NCBI GenBank assembly: GCA_000711775.1
Contig: ARYC01017185.1
Coordinates: forward strand, 1-64,000
Source of the DNA: Oxytricha trifallax
Lineage: Eukaryota; Ciliophora; Spirotrichea; Sporadotrichida; Oxytrichidae
Reading direction: 5' to 3'
DNA: 64,000 bases
Shown one piece after another: positions 11,660 through 23,300 of this stretch. A program made the translations under genes and the position numbers. Under the pieces are notes generated by a model. That model was not told where the DNA came from. It saw only the letters and a list, made by a program, of their open reading frames with translations, and made no database searches. The number at the start of each line of letters is the position of its first letter. The first letter of the stretch is position 1.

Positions 11660-12870
11660 TCCCACTAGAAAATGAAATAAGATAAGTTCAATAGCTTACT
11701 GGGAAGAACTAGATGAGTGATGTGAGTGATGCATGCTTTTAGTTTTTTTATTTGCTTTTTAGATAAATCTATAATTTATTATAATATAAGCTTAATGTAC
11801 ATATCTTTAATTAACTGAGCTACTATTTAAATTAAGATTATAGCAATATATTTTCAAACTTAATTATATATCATAATTAAGATTAATTTATACATTATAT
11901 TCTTCTCAAATTTAAAATGAAGAAATTAACAGACTAGAATCAAACCTAGAAAACTTTATAAAACTCTAAAATCGAGCATAATTTAAATAGTAGATCCCCA
12001 AATATGATAAATTCTCATCATAGCTTAATACAGAGTGCATAAATGCAATTATAAGGTATTTCATCTGATAAAAATAACCTAAATGATATACATAGAAATA
12101 TAAAATAAAAATTAGTCTAAAAAAGAACTTAAGAATAGCTCAGTGAATTTGATAAAATTTGGGAGTAATTTTATTCAGCACAATTATTATTTATATTAAA
12201 CTTATCAATTTAAATCTAAATTTAAAGCTGATTCTTTGAACTCCCCAAAAATAATGAAAAAATTGGACAATTATAGCAACAATGAAGAGTAAAAATCTTC
12301 AAACTAATTATCATAGTAACCAAGACAAACTTCAAAAGTTCTTTATAACTCGAAAGGCATCAAAATTGCTGAAATATAACAAAATAATTTGCCTTAATTC
12401 TCCAATAATAAATATAGATACTCGTAACAAAAGCAGAAATAATTAATATATGAATAAAATGAGAGAGAAAATAACAGCAATATGTAATATAAAAAAATAA
12501 ATTTAGAAAAAAATTTAATATTATGCCAAATAAATTTGTATTTTTTCTTCTTAATGAACCTATTATTATATTTAAAAGTCTATTTAGGCAATTTTACATT
12601 TTTTTTCTTCTAATGCTTGTTAATTTTTAGTAATTTAAACATTCAAAATTTTTATTAAAACTATAATTATTTTTTCAAAAATTACCATTCAATTTTTCAA
12701 CTACATTTGTAACACATTTACTTTTATTGTACTTTAAATTTATCAATTACTTACTTTTTTCCATAGAAAAAAGTTAAAATTTGATAGTATTCAAACTTCC
12801 ATATAAAACAAAGAATAATAATAACCTGAAATCAGCCCTAAGCAAATAAAATATCTGAATGACTAAATGT
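11660..12870. other. AT-rich intergenic spacer
   Basis: About 1.2 kb of very AT-rich sequence between the divergent WD40 and ankyrin-like genes. I see no convincing coding island, repeat array or RNA gene in it. The 5' flanks of both genes must lie here. Confidence 0.5.
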
Positions 12871-12879
12871 ATTTCTTTA

Positions 12880-14187
12880 TGATAAGAAATGGTACATCAG
12901 AGTTCATTGAGCTGCTCAGCCCCTTCTTAAATATTTATTTTACATTATGTGAAATGAATATTTCACAAATTTATATTGATTAAATAACTAGGCAGTCCTT
13001 AATGCGCTTATGAACCCAAAACTAACTTTTTCTGAATCGTCAATTGTGCACATAGCTGTGCTTAACTACATCAAAAATCCGTTTTTCTTAGAGTATATAC
13101 TTGCAACGACTACTATGCCAATTAATACTTCAAATTTTGAAGGATATCTGCCTTGGCATTTGCTAATGCACTTCACTGATTAATACAATTTATTTAAAAG
13201 TTATATTTTTAAAAGGATTTTCTAATTATTTTCCTGATGATGTGCTTTTTGAGAAATTAATCGACCTATTTATGAAGCACAGACCATCTGAGCTAAATCT
13301 AAATCACGTTGTAGTGACTGAACTCTATCAGCCAGTATTTGACACTAAATCAAATAACGGCTTGACTTTACTTCACTTGGTTATGTTAAAAGCTCCCTCA
13401 ATGAGAAAACTTAAAATATTTATTGATTATGAGTACGATTTTAGTTGGAAGGTAGCCAAGGAGAGTTATTATTTAGGAATAGGATTCATTTAAGAAAATA
13501 ATTATCAATAAATTCTAATTATTCTTAGCTAAATTTTACAAGTATAGAAAATTATTCTATAGTTTAAAAATGATTGCACATCATTTATAAAAGGACTTTT
13601 TGTTTTTCCAATCATTTTGCTGATATAATCATTGACTAGCATATATTAATGCATGTTTATTATAAAATTAATACAATTTTAGAGAACAAAAATATGAGGG
13701 GATTTTTAAAATTTAAAATAAAAATTTGAAATTTATTTTAATTAAATAATTTATAATTCTATAATAGTAGCTTCAGATACTCAAAAGTTAGGAATAATTA
13801 TTTAATAAGAAATCTTTATCTAAAGTGTATTTAGTTAATGGACTTTAAATTCAAGACCATCCCTAGTTTGTATATCAACCAGATTCTATAAATAAACAAA
13901 TCTATAAAAATGCTGATTGGGAGATGAATTAAATAATAACTTGCTTAAATAGACATAAGAATAAAATAGCCACTTACGAAGAATGTGTTTAAATAGTGGA
14001 GAAAGTTTTTCGTTTGACTAGAGGATAAGCTTTGATAGAATTTTTGATAATTATAGAGATGTTAAAGAGAAAATATTAAAGATAAAAAGCTATGTTAGAT
14101 CATTATGAAACCAATTCAAAGAGAGGATTTTAGATGCTTTGTAAATTGAGCGATGGTAAAATAAGAGAAATTGCAAAATACATTTGA
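12880..14187 (+). CDS. Ankyrin-like repeat protein (exon borders uncertain)
   Basis: The open segments on the plus strand are 12885-13010 (GTSEFIELLSPFLN), 12992-13220 (FSESSIVHIAVLNYIKNPFF then FEGYLPWHLLMHF), 13236-13490 (NNGLTLLHLVMLKAPSMRKL) and about 13750-14187 (VEKVFRLTRGQALIEFLIII, ending REIAKYI and TGA). The repeated pattern of a short loop followed by LPWHLLMH or LTLLHLVML matches ankyrin helix starts (normally TPLHLA). The C-terminal part is basic and helical without a recognised domain. The start codon is not certain. The gaps between segments are AT-rich and could be introns or IESs. Confidence 0.55.
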
Positions 14188-14286
14188 AATTAATTTAAAA
14201 ATATATTAAATGTTTAATCTAATTATTTGTTTATAATTCTAGAATGAACTTTTTAATAAGTTAAAATTCAATTATGTAAATCGAAT

Positions 14287-16790
14287 TCATTTATTTTTTA
14301 TATCATGGTATTCAAATCCAAGTCTTTCTATCATGTCATCTGTGTCAACCAAATCAAGGTACTCCATATCGAAATTATTGAAAAAGTACTCAACAAAACT
14401 CTCTGGGCATACGAAGCTACCATCTGCACTGTCACATCCATATTTAAGTTTGTTAGTTTGAGATATCAATATGTCAAAAGCTCGTTTTATAATATTTGGG
14501 TTCTCTCTTATTCTCATTAAGAAACTAAGTTAAGGGTACCATCTAAGTGTTTTTTCTTCACCATTCTCAAATTCTTCTCTTTATAGCTATTCAAGTCTTT
14601 GAATACCTTCGATTAACTAACCTAAATTATCTTGATTATTTTATGAAGGCTAAATCTACTCATCTACCAACATTAAACTTTTCTCTTGTTATTTGTTAAT
14701 AGCTATTAATAGCTTAGAATCTTCACATTTCGAATTTGCCCATTTTGACATGTGAAACTCATCTTTCAAGAAGTTTCGTTCTATGTCCATCCACAAGTCA
14801 CTGATTATATCTGTTTAGAAAATACGCTTGACATCTGCATAGCGGTTCTTTATAGTTTACTAATCAACAAAGGCCAAGAGCTTAAAGTAAAACATAAGTA
14901 CTCTAATTATAGGTGTCTTAATTGGTATCGATCTTATCCTAAACTCTCTTAATACTTAATAAGCATAGCCAAAGAAAGGCACGTAGATGCTCACATGCTT
15001 GGAATATTAAGCATGAATTGAATCAAAAGTGTTTAGTTCTCCATCAATGATAAGAAGTGTGGGTTTAAAGACATGGTCACCAAACTCTTTCTTGCACCAA
15101 TCAAGAACGTGAGGTACAGATTCAGACTTTTCAGATTGAGAAATACAGTGCAAAAGTGTATAAAATTTATAGTTTGTGTAGTCTAGAAATTGTAGATTTA
15201 TCACGCATTCCCAATCTAGCTACTTTGGATTGAAAGCACAAGATTTCAACTTGCAAAAAGTGTCTATTAAAATTATTTAAGGTATGTTTGGATCAATTCT
15301 GGTTTTCAGCATATTTATTTACCATTCTGAAGCATAAAATGTTAAGAATTTGCTCTGTCCAAAGATTAAAACTTCTGAAACTTCTCTACCAAATTATAAA
15401 TGCTTGAGAGTTTTAATATGAGAAACATCTACGAATGCCGCTGCAGCATGATAATTTTTACTAGGACTTTATTCTTTATTTAATTAATGTCGAGATTCAA
15501 TCATTAGCCACTCTTTTAAATGTGAATGTTTATTTAATAACTCTGCAAACATGTAGTTTTTGTAAAGCTCCTTTATAACATCAACTGTACTAATTTAACT
15601 TAATTAAGTCTAACCTTAAAGCTGAAATTTCCTGAAAGCATCTTTTATTAAATTAATCAAAAATAGAGTTTCTTCATTAATTTGTGGTTTCTTAGAAGGC
15701 AACAAAGAAACATCTGTTGAACTTGTGTGATATGACTGATTGTAGAGTGAAATGTCAACTACAAGCTGCTAATCAATCGAATTATGTTCTTTATAAAAAG
15801 TATGATGCTCTAAAATGACACTATGCTATATGTGAATAAAGCCTATGTCATCGATTTAACCATGCTGATTTACATGACTATTGATTCTCCATATACCCCT
15901 ACATCCTTGTGTCTTAAATTCCTCACATTTATAATACCTGATAGTTTTGTGTTAGGTATCTGGTCTATATCTATAATTGCCTCTTACTATCATAGACTGA
16001 AGTTCTTCCTTTCTATCAAAGTCTAAGTTCAAAATTTCATCGTATTCTTTTTATTAAGTGTAGAGGGACACTTGATATTCGTTTGTTGAAGAAACTCTTT
16101 TTCTTTTCAGGTTTCTTCTTTATTGTTATTCTGATTCTTACTGACATTTATGTTGAGTGTCAATTAGATTTCTTACAAAAAGCTGCATAAACTAGTGATT
16201 TTAGAAACATATCAAGTCTGAAATTTTAATAACAGTTATGACCAGGTATTTCATTCCTAGTATTACTTAAATATAAATTAATGAAATCTTTACTTGATTA
16301 GTTTACAAAATTAAAAGACAAATCTATATATTTTAGATTTTAATATATCAATAAAAACAAATACCCACTTTCAATACATTCTAGCAATATCCTCGCTGCA
16401 TCTGTAATAATAAACTACCACTCTTTATCACTCTATATCTCTATGAAATCCAACTGTGGATCTATAAAATATGCAATAGTTTCGCTTTATGAGTTCTGTA
16501 TGCCCATTAATTTATCTACTTTTTCAAAGAATTAGGTGAGTGTGGGTGTCAGAGTGGCTGTAAGGTATTTTAAAGTCTCATAGTACACAATTTTTAGAGT
16601 TGGCGGTTCTTGTGAATCTTTTATATTTAATTGAGTTTCAAGCAGATCTTGTTGAGAAGTTATCGGGTAAAGTAATTATTGTTCATTTCTCTCTTGAATG
16701 TTTGTTTACTGGCTTATTTCTTAATAGGAGTTTTCTACTATTGCTAAAAACTTATTAATTTAGAAATCTTACTTTTGTATTAATTTATTA
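14287..16790 (-). CDS. FLYWCH / MULE transposase-like protein
   Basis: One minus-strand frame runs from about 16215 down to TGA at 14287-14289 (over 600 codons) without TGA. A 5' exon (about 16790-16370) is joined by a GT-AG intron after LLECIE. In order: N-terminal region with QFFEKVDKLMGIQ and DKEWQFIITDAARILLECIE; a zinc-finger-like block YYKCEEFKTQGCRGIWRI followed by HIQHSVILEHHTFY, which fits the FLYWCH pattern C-x6-C...H-x-H; then a region with LIDTFCKLK (first Asp) and PTLLIIDGELNTFDSI (second Asp), the arrangement of Mutator-like (MULE) DDE transposases. The usual C/H pair after the second Asp is not evident. All tryptophans are TGG. It may be a domesticated transposase or a germline-limited gene. 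Near absence of IESs sets it apart from its neighbours. Confidence 0.6.
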
Positions 16791-17389
16791 TACTTTAAAT
16801 AAGACAAGTTTAATTAATTATTTTAGTGAGATATATAAGATGACTTATATTTTATAAAATATGATAAAAATTAGTAAAAATAGCAAAACATTTAATTTAA
16901 CTTTTCATTTCAATAAAAATCATTTTTATTTTTATAAAGATTCATTTATTTGGGTAGCAATAATCAAACATTTAATTAAATAAAAACAAAAGAATAACGA
17001 TTATTTATTTCCAAATTTAATTATGTTTCATCAATAACATATAAGCTCTTCTTGGAATATTAATTTGAACTTTATTTATAGTTTAATTAGTACTATCAAT
17101 CACAAAAAGTTTTATAATCTATTTGAATCTTTAAAATTTTGAATCTAAAAATTGACTCTGTATAAATCATTTTAAATAGTATATTTTTTTTAATTGAATA
17201 ACACCAAGGAAGATAATGAATTGTAAATAAATCTAATAAAGTATTATATAAAATCACGATTCTAAACTAATCAATCTTCAAATTTATTAATAAAACTACT
17301 TTTTCTAGATTTAATTTAGTTAATTACTGGCTGCTGTTTATCAATTTTCAATTTCATATTTGGGGGTATAAAAAGATATAATTTATTTA

Positions 17390-20300
17390 TCATAAATAAC
17401 TATTAATTATTGAGAAAAATAATTATATTAAATAACCATTAATAATATTCTTGATAGGGGAGTCAGGTCCTTCATATTATGGAGGCTGCTCGTCGAATTC
17501 ATCAAACTCGTTTTCAGAATCTGAAAACCCATATTATTTCTTTAAATCTCTCGCTTACTTCGCTATAGAATTTAATTCATCTTTATTGCTATATGTAAAT
17601 ATAAATAAAAATAAGTTTAACTTTAAATAAATATATAAAATGAATTTGATTAAAATCACAAAGAAATAATCATTGAATTTTCATTAATTTATGCTCTATT
17701 GATAAATATGTAAATTTTCAATAAAATTAAATATACCTATTTTTGAAACTTTAGAATATCATCTCGATTCTTGTATTTCAATTAAGTTTAAGCTTTCTCC
17801 CTCAGACTTTCCAAAAGCCTATAAATTTTCTAGTCCTTTAATGAATATTTAAATTTCTTGAAGAGATTTTGCTTTTCGTTTTTCTACATGCCATGCATAA
17901 GCAAGGGCAGTTGGACGTTGTGCTTCTCGAATAGATAACTTGGAGAGGTCTTTTTAACTAATTGTTCTTAGAAATTATTTTGGAATTAAGGGGTTTGCGA
18001 TTTATTAAGAAAGTTATCTATGTTTTTACTTGCAAATCCTAAGGAAGCAGAGTATTATAATAAAATCAAAGGTTTTTTTTAAATGTCTTATTATGACTAT
18101 CTCATTAAAAAACAATATAAAATTAAAATAAAGGAAGTTTGATTTAATGGACTTCTCTAAGAATCATTAAGCAATTGCCTTTTATTAGGAGACTAGTAAA
18201 AATCTCGATAGTAATTATTCATGCTGTTAGTCTCATTAAATTTAGGGCTGTTTGGAGCACTTTAAATAAATTAATTCAACTGATAGCTGTTATGAGCTTC
18301 TTAAATATATCTTCGATGAAATTGATTTGTTAAGTAATAAGATAATTTCTATTAACCTTTTAAGCTATTGTGGCCGGATATGCCTCCAAATTTCTGAATG
18401 TAAGAGGCAGTTGCCATTTCATATGGTTTCTGGTCATTGATGAGGTCTGAATTATTATAATTTTCTCTTCTAAATTATCAATATCATAAAATCTATATAT
18501 ATCAAATCAACAAATAAAGGCATAATCAATGCAAGGCTATATAACATTTTATTTTATCGCAATGGCTTTGTAAAATTTTTATTTTAGTAAAGCTAAATAA
18601 CAATTTCTTCTATTAGATATGTTTTAGTTTCTTTGAATTAGTTGACGATAAGCACTATAAAACTTCAAAGATTCAGTATTTTGAAACTCATATTCATGAT
18701 CATTCTATAAAAGCAATTCCTTAGCATTTTTATTGATACTTTTAAGTTTAGTTTTACCAATAAAGCTAGGATTTTAATTCAAACTTCTTAATGATTAATT
18801 TGACTAAGTGTTAGTGGCAGCTGAATTTTCTTCCATTATTTATTAATTAGGCTGAGTTATATAAACATTGTTAAAGTTATTCAATGATTGCCTAAGTTAA
18901 GAGTCATTATTGATGTTCTTAATATAACTTGAATCATGGCTTATTTACAAAATTTCTTACTTATTTTTTCCTGAAGAGATTTAAGAGGACTATCTAAGAT
19001 TTTCTCCTTCATTAAGAGATTAAAATTCACTTAAAGCAATTGCTTCGCCCTTGTTAAACTAAGGGTTTTTTATCCGATTAAGTTCGTTCTCAAATTACTT
19101 GAAGTTCTTGGAACTCACTCTAATTGGTTTTGAATACTAATCATCCTTTAAACTGAAGTTAAAGCCATTTATTTGCTAGTTTGATGTTTTCTTTCTCATT
19201 GCTAGATTACTCTTTGAGGTTTCTCCACCTCCATTTCTTGGAGTTATATCTGAACCAATGTTTTAGCGTCTCCACATAATTGTAGTCTAATTTTTAACAT
19301 ATAACAGTCTTTCTAGTTCCCTGATTTTTTCACCAGTTTAGTTTTCTCCTTATACTATTGGATTCTCAGATAAATTTAAAACCATTAACCTCTAGAAGTT
19401 TTAAGCATAGAGCAACTCTTCTTAACTTTGAACTTAGTTATTGCTCAAATCAAGTTCTTCTAACTTATTAAGATTAAGCTTTTTAACTTACAATTCTTCA
19501 TAGTGAATTGCTTCCATATTATTATTAGAGAGATTTAGTCTCTTTAATCTTGGCATCGATGCAAATGCAACAAACAATTTGTTAGCATTGTAAGTTTAGT
19601 TCTTAGAGGAAAACAAATTATACGACAGATTGAGATCTTCAAGCTGATTTAAGAAAGATAGGTCGTCTGGAAGTTGGGAGAGGTAGTTTGATGTGAGGTC
19701 TAAGGTTTTCAACCTGGGGAGATATTTTAAGTTATAAAGTGTCGAAACTGGGATGGTATTATAACTTAGTCCAAGAGTGTCGATCATTTTTAAGCCAAAA
19801 AAGGTTTTATTTGCAATTTCTTTATTTTCTTGCAAAATTTCAAAAGCTTCTTGAATAAATTACAAATTGCTGATATTGTTATATGCTAAATTTAAACTCA
19901 TAAGATTCTTTAGTATTCCAAATTTTATTAATTCTAATTAATTATTCAATTGATTATCATAAAAATATAAAATATATTTAATAGATTTCATAGATTTTCC
20001 TATATAAAAATTTCTAGAGTTATTTTATAATTATATCAGAGCAATCAAGATAATTCAGATTATTGAAATAGCCGAGATCATTCTGATTAATGACATTGAT
20101 GCACAATGATTACACATTAGCCCTGATTGCTTCATGAGGTAGTTTGACTCTACAAGAATACAATAATGTAAATCCATCTAATATGGTAAAATTTTCAACT
20201 TTATTCTTTTTCAGTAAGTAATTTTACAAAGTTTGAATATTTACCCCTGCGTCTATATTATCTTAATTTAAGACATTTCTAGGAGAATTTTTCATTGATT

Positions 20301-23300
20301 AAACTTTGGCTTATTTCAACAATTTTGTGAATTTTTTAATGCTTTGAGGATTTTTAGAAGATGGCAAAGAATCTAGCATTACTTGCTGCTAGAAATAAAG
20401 ATTAGTCTTTTGACAACTCTAAGAATTTAAATTATTTATTTGTTAATTTATAGAACTGCTGTTCATTCCTGACTATAATTTATACGGGGGGAGGTCTAAG
20501 TCGATGACAAAAAATTTCGAAACCTAAGTCGATGGCATAATAAAATTTTTCTTTTTACGATTGGGAATCATTAAGTACCTCAAATAATATTTAAATTTTT
20601 TACAGATAGTTAATCAGCCTCCACCATAACAACTTTAGCACTTGAAGGACGCTGCTTCTCATATAAAATAAATTAGAATTCAATAAATTTATCAAATAAT
20701 TTGCTAATAAAATATAACTATATAAATATCAATGAAAATATGATCACATTAACACGCAATAATATTATGAAAAGAGTAAAATCGAAGTATGTTATTGATA
20801 CGTGTTAATGTGATCATATTTTCATTGATATTTATATAATTATATTTTATTAGCAAATTATTTGATAAATTTATTGAATTCTAATTTATTTTATATGAGA
20901 AGCAACGTCCTTTAAGTGCTAAAGTTGTTATGGTGGAGGCTGATTAACTATCTGTAAAAAATTTAAATATTATTTGAGGTACTTAATGATTAAAAACCCC
21001 AAAACTCTTTGAGTAGTTTGATTGAGTTTTTGATTGATTAAAGTAGACTATTAGTGTATACTTAATTAGGATTTTAATAGGGTTTATTTAGGGGTTTAAT
21101 GTTTAAATATTAGTAATTTAAGTGACTATATACGAGATTTGGGGTCTGTTTATGACTGTGAGTATATAGGTTTGTTAGTTTATAATGTTAGATTAATTGT
21201 TTAAGTTGCAATATGGATGTGATGAATATAGTGAATAACTCAAGCCTGTTCTAAATTATACGTCTATAGCAAGGCTCCTCCATAAATCTCCAGCAACTGT
21301 GAGGTCTCACTGTCTATTAGCATTGAATTTAAAGAGATAGCATCTTAATTCTAAGCCTAAAAGACCCTTAAAATTTTAGCAGCACAATATTAAATATCTT
21401 ACTAATGATAAGACTCTTAAATACTGAGCTCATTTCTCTCTAGCCTAGAGGGCTGTGATGTTTCATCGCCATTTTTCTGAGCTTCACATATCTGCTTAGT
21501 CGATAGCTAACATATATAAAAAGAACGGAATATCTTACAAGACAGTCAATCGCATTAAGAGAGTGATTGACTTTAATGTTCCATTTTATAAGACTAATTT
21601 AAATTATATATTCGATTAAATGCAGAGGTCTTAAGAGCATAATATAAAGTTCATACATGCTGATGAGGCAGTATTTATATTCAATACCTTTATATCAAGG
21701 TCTTGGTACAAGAGGTATAGTAATATAGAAGTCTATGATCAAAAGGTCAATATATAAACTCATGCTATACTTGGTGGAATAAGTGAAGATAGTGGCCTCG
21801 AAACTTATGTTATTCACCCTCGCTCTATAAAGACTGAATAATATATTAAGTTCTTGCAATAACTCAGAGATAAGTACGCTGACTAAGAGATTATTCTATT
21901 CGTTGATAACTTGTCAGTTCATAAAACTAAAGACTCAAGGAAGGAATATGAAAGGCTAAATATAACACCTGTACTTAATGTTCCTTACAGCCCTTAGTTC
22001 AATAGAATTGAATTATATTGGGGGTTATTGAAAGGTCATTATAAGAAATTGCTGCTCTATCACTTGATGCACCACTTGAAGATAGATACAGTCGATTTTA
22101 TAAAGAGTACTGCTAAAAGAGTCAGCGATGATAAAGATAAAGTATGCTCAAGAGAAGGGGGATTTTGTGTATATAAATAATTTTTAGATTTAAACGAATG
22201 AATACACACATATTAAATTTGCCCTTAAAGGGATTTAGTTTCTCTTTCTTTTCTTTCTCTTAAGGCTTGCTTGGGCCCATGTTTCTTCGCTTAGTGCCAG
22301 CCCCTGAATCTATGTTCATCTCGTCTGGCTTTTAGAAATCTTTGAAGAGTCTCTTACTCAATTCATGCTATAATTGAGACTTTCTCTCTCTGTTTAATTT
22401 GCTGCGCTCTTTCATCAAGTATATGGCAGTGTCAGGTTTTTCTATAAAGTTAGAAGACTATGCTTACTTGAGATGAAAGGATGCTTTTGAAGTTCCAACA
22501 GCCAGGTGTCACTTATTTTAATACCTTGCTTCTCTTTTTCTTCAGGAGAGATGCTATAGCGTTTCTTATGAGCTTCTTAAATAACTTCATTTAAGTACTC
22601 AGGTTTCAGAGTTCCAAAAACACCAAAGAAGAAGTTTCTCTCTGGCAACTTATTAGAGAGCGGCAACTTTGATGGAAGGTAGAGAGCAACATCTGGATCA
22701 CTCATAGCATCATAATAGAGATTTGTTACTGAGATTTCAGGGTAGTTAGGAATTTCTATCATCCTAATTTCATTAGACTTAAATGATTTTTTCTCTTCAC
22801 TCAGTAAGGCTTTTAAGAATGAGATAGTAGTTCCTTCCTGGGTTGGCAAGAACAATCCAACTATTGCTAATCTATTAGTATTAGTTCAAAATTTACCTTG
22901 CTAAACCAAGTACCTATAGAGTTCCTCTTTACTTCGAAATTTTCCTATTAAATCTTGAGATTAAATTCTCTTCATTGCATCATTCATAGACTACATCTTA
23001 CTTCCTCTTTCTAGAAATGCTAATGAAATTCAAAATTATGGATATCCATTCTAAGTTTATTAAAATCTTACTACTAAATAGGGAGGACCTACTGGAGGTC
23101 AACCATGAAAAGATATGAGGAGAAACATTGAAAAACTTGCTCCAAGTTTTACAGATTGATTTCCATTTTTATCAAACTTTCTCTTATAAAATGCTCCTAA
23201 TAATGTTTAATTATTTTAGGAGGTCCTCTAAATTAAGTTCGAATTTTTTTAGGAGTTAAATTTTAAGGTTAAAACTTAATTAGGAGCAGAATAAATTTAA

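Noticed and set aside
20992-21010. True chromosome end or telomere-addition site at the C4A4 repeats
   Set aside because: The repeats are the terminal sequence of an internal TBE with target duplication, not a chromosome end.
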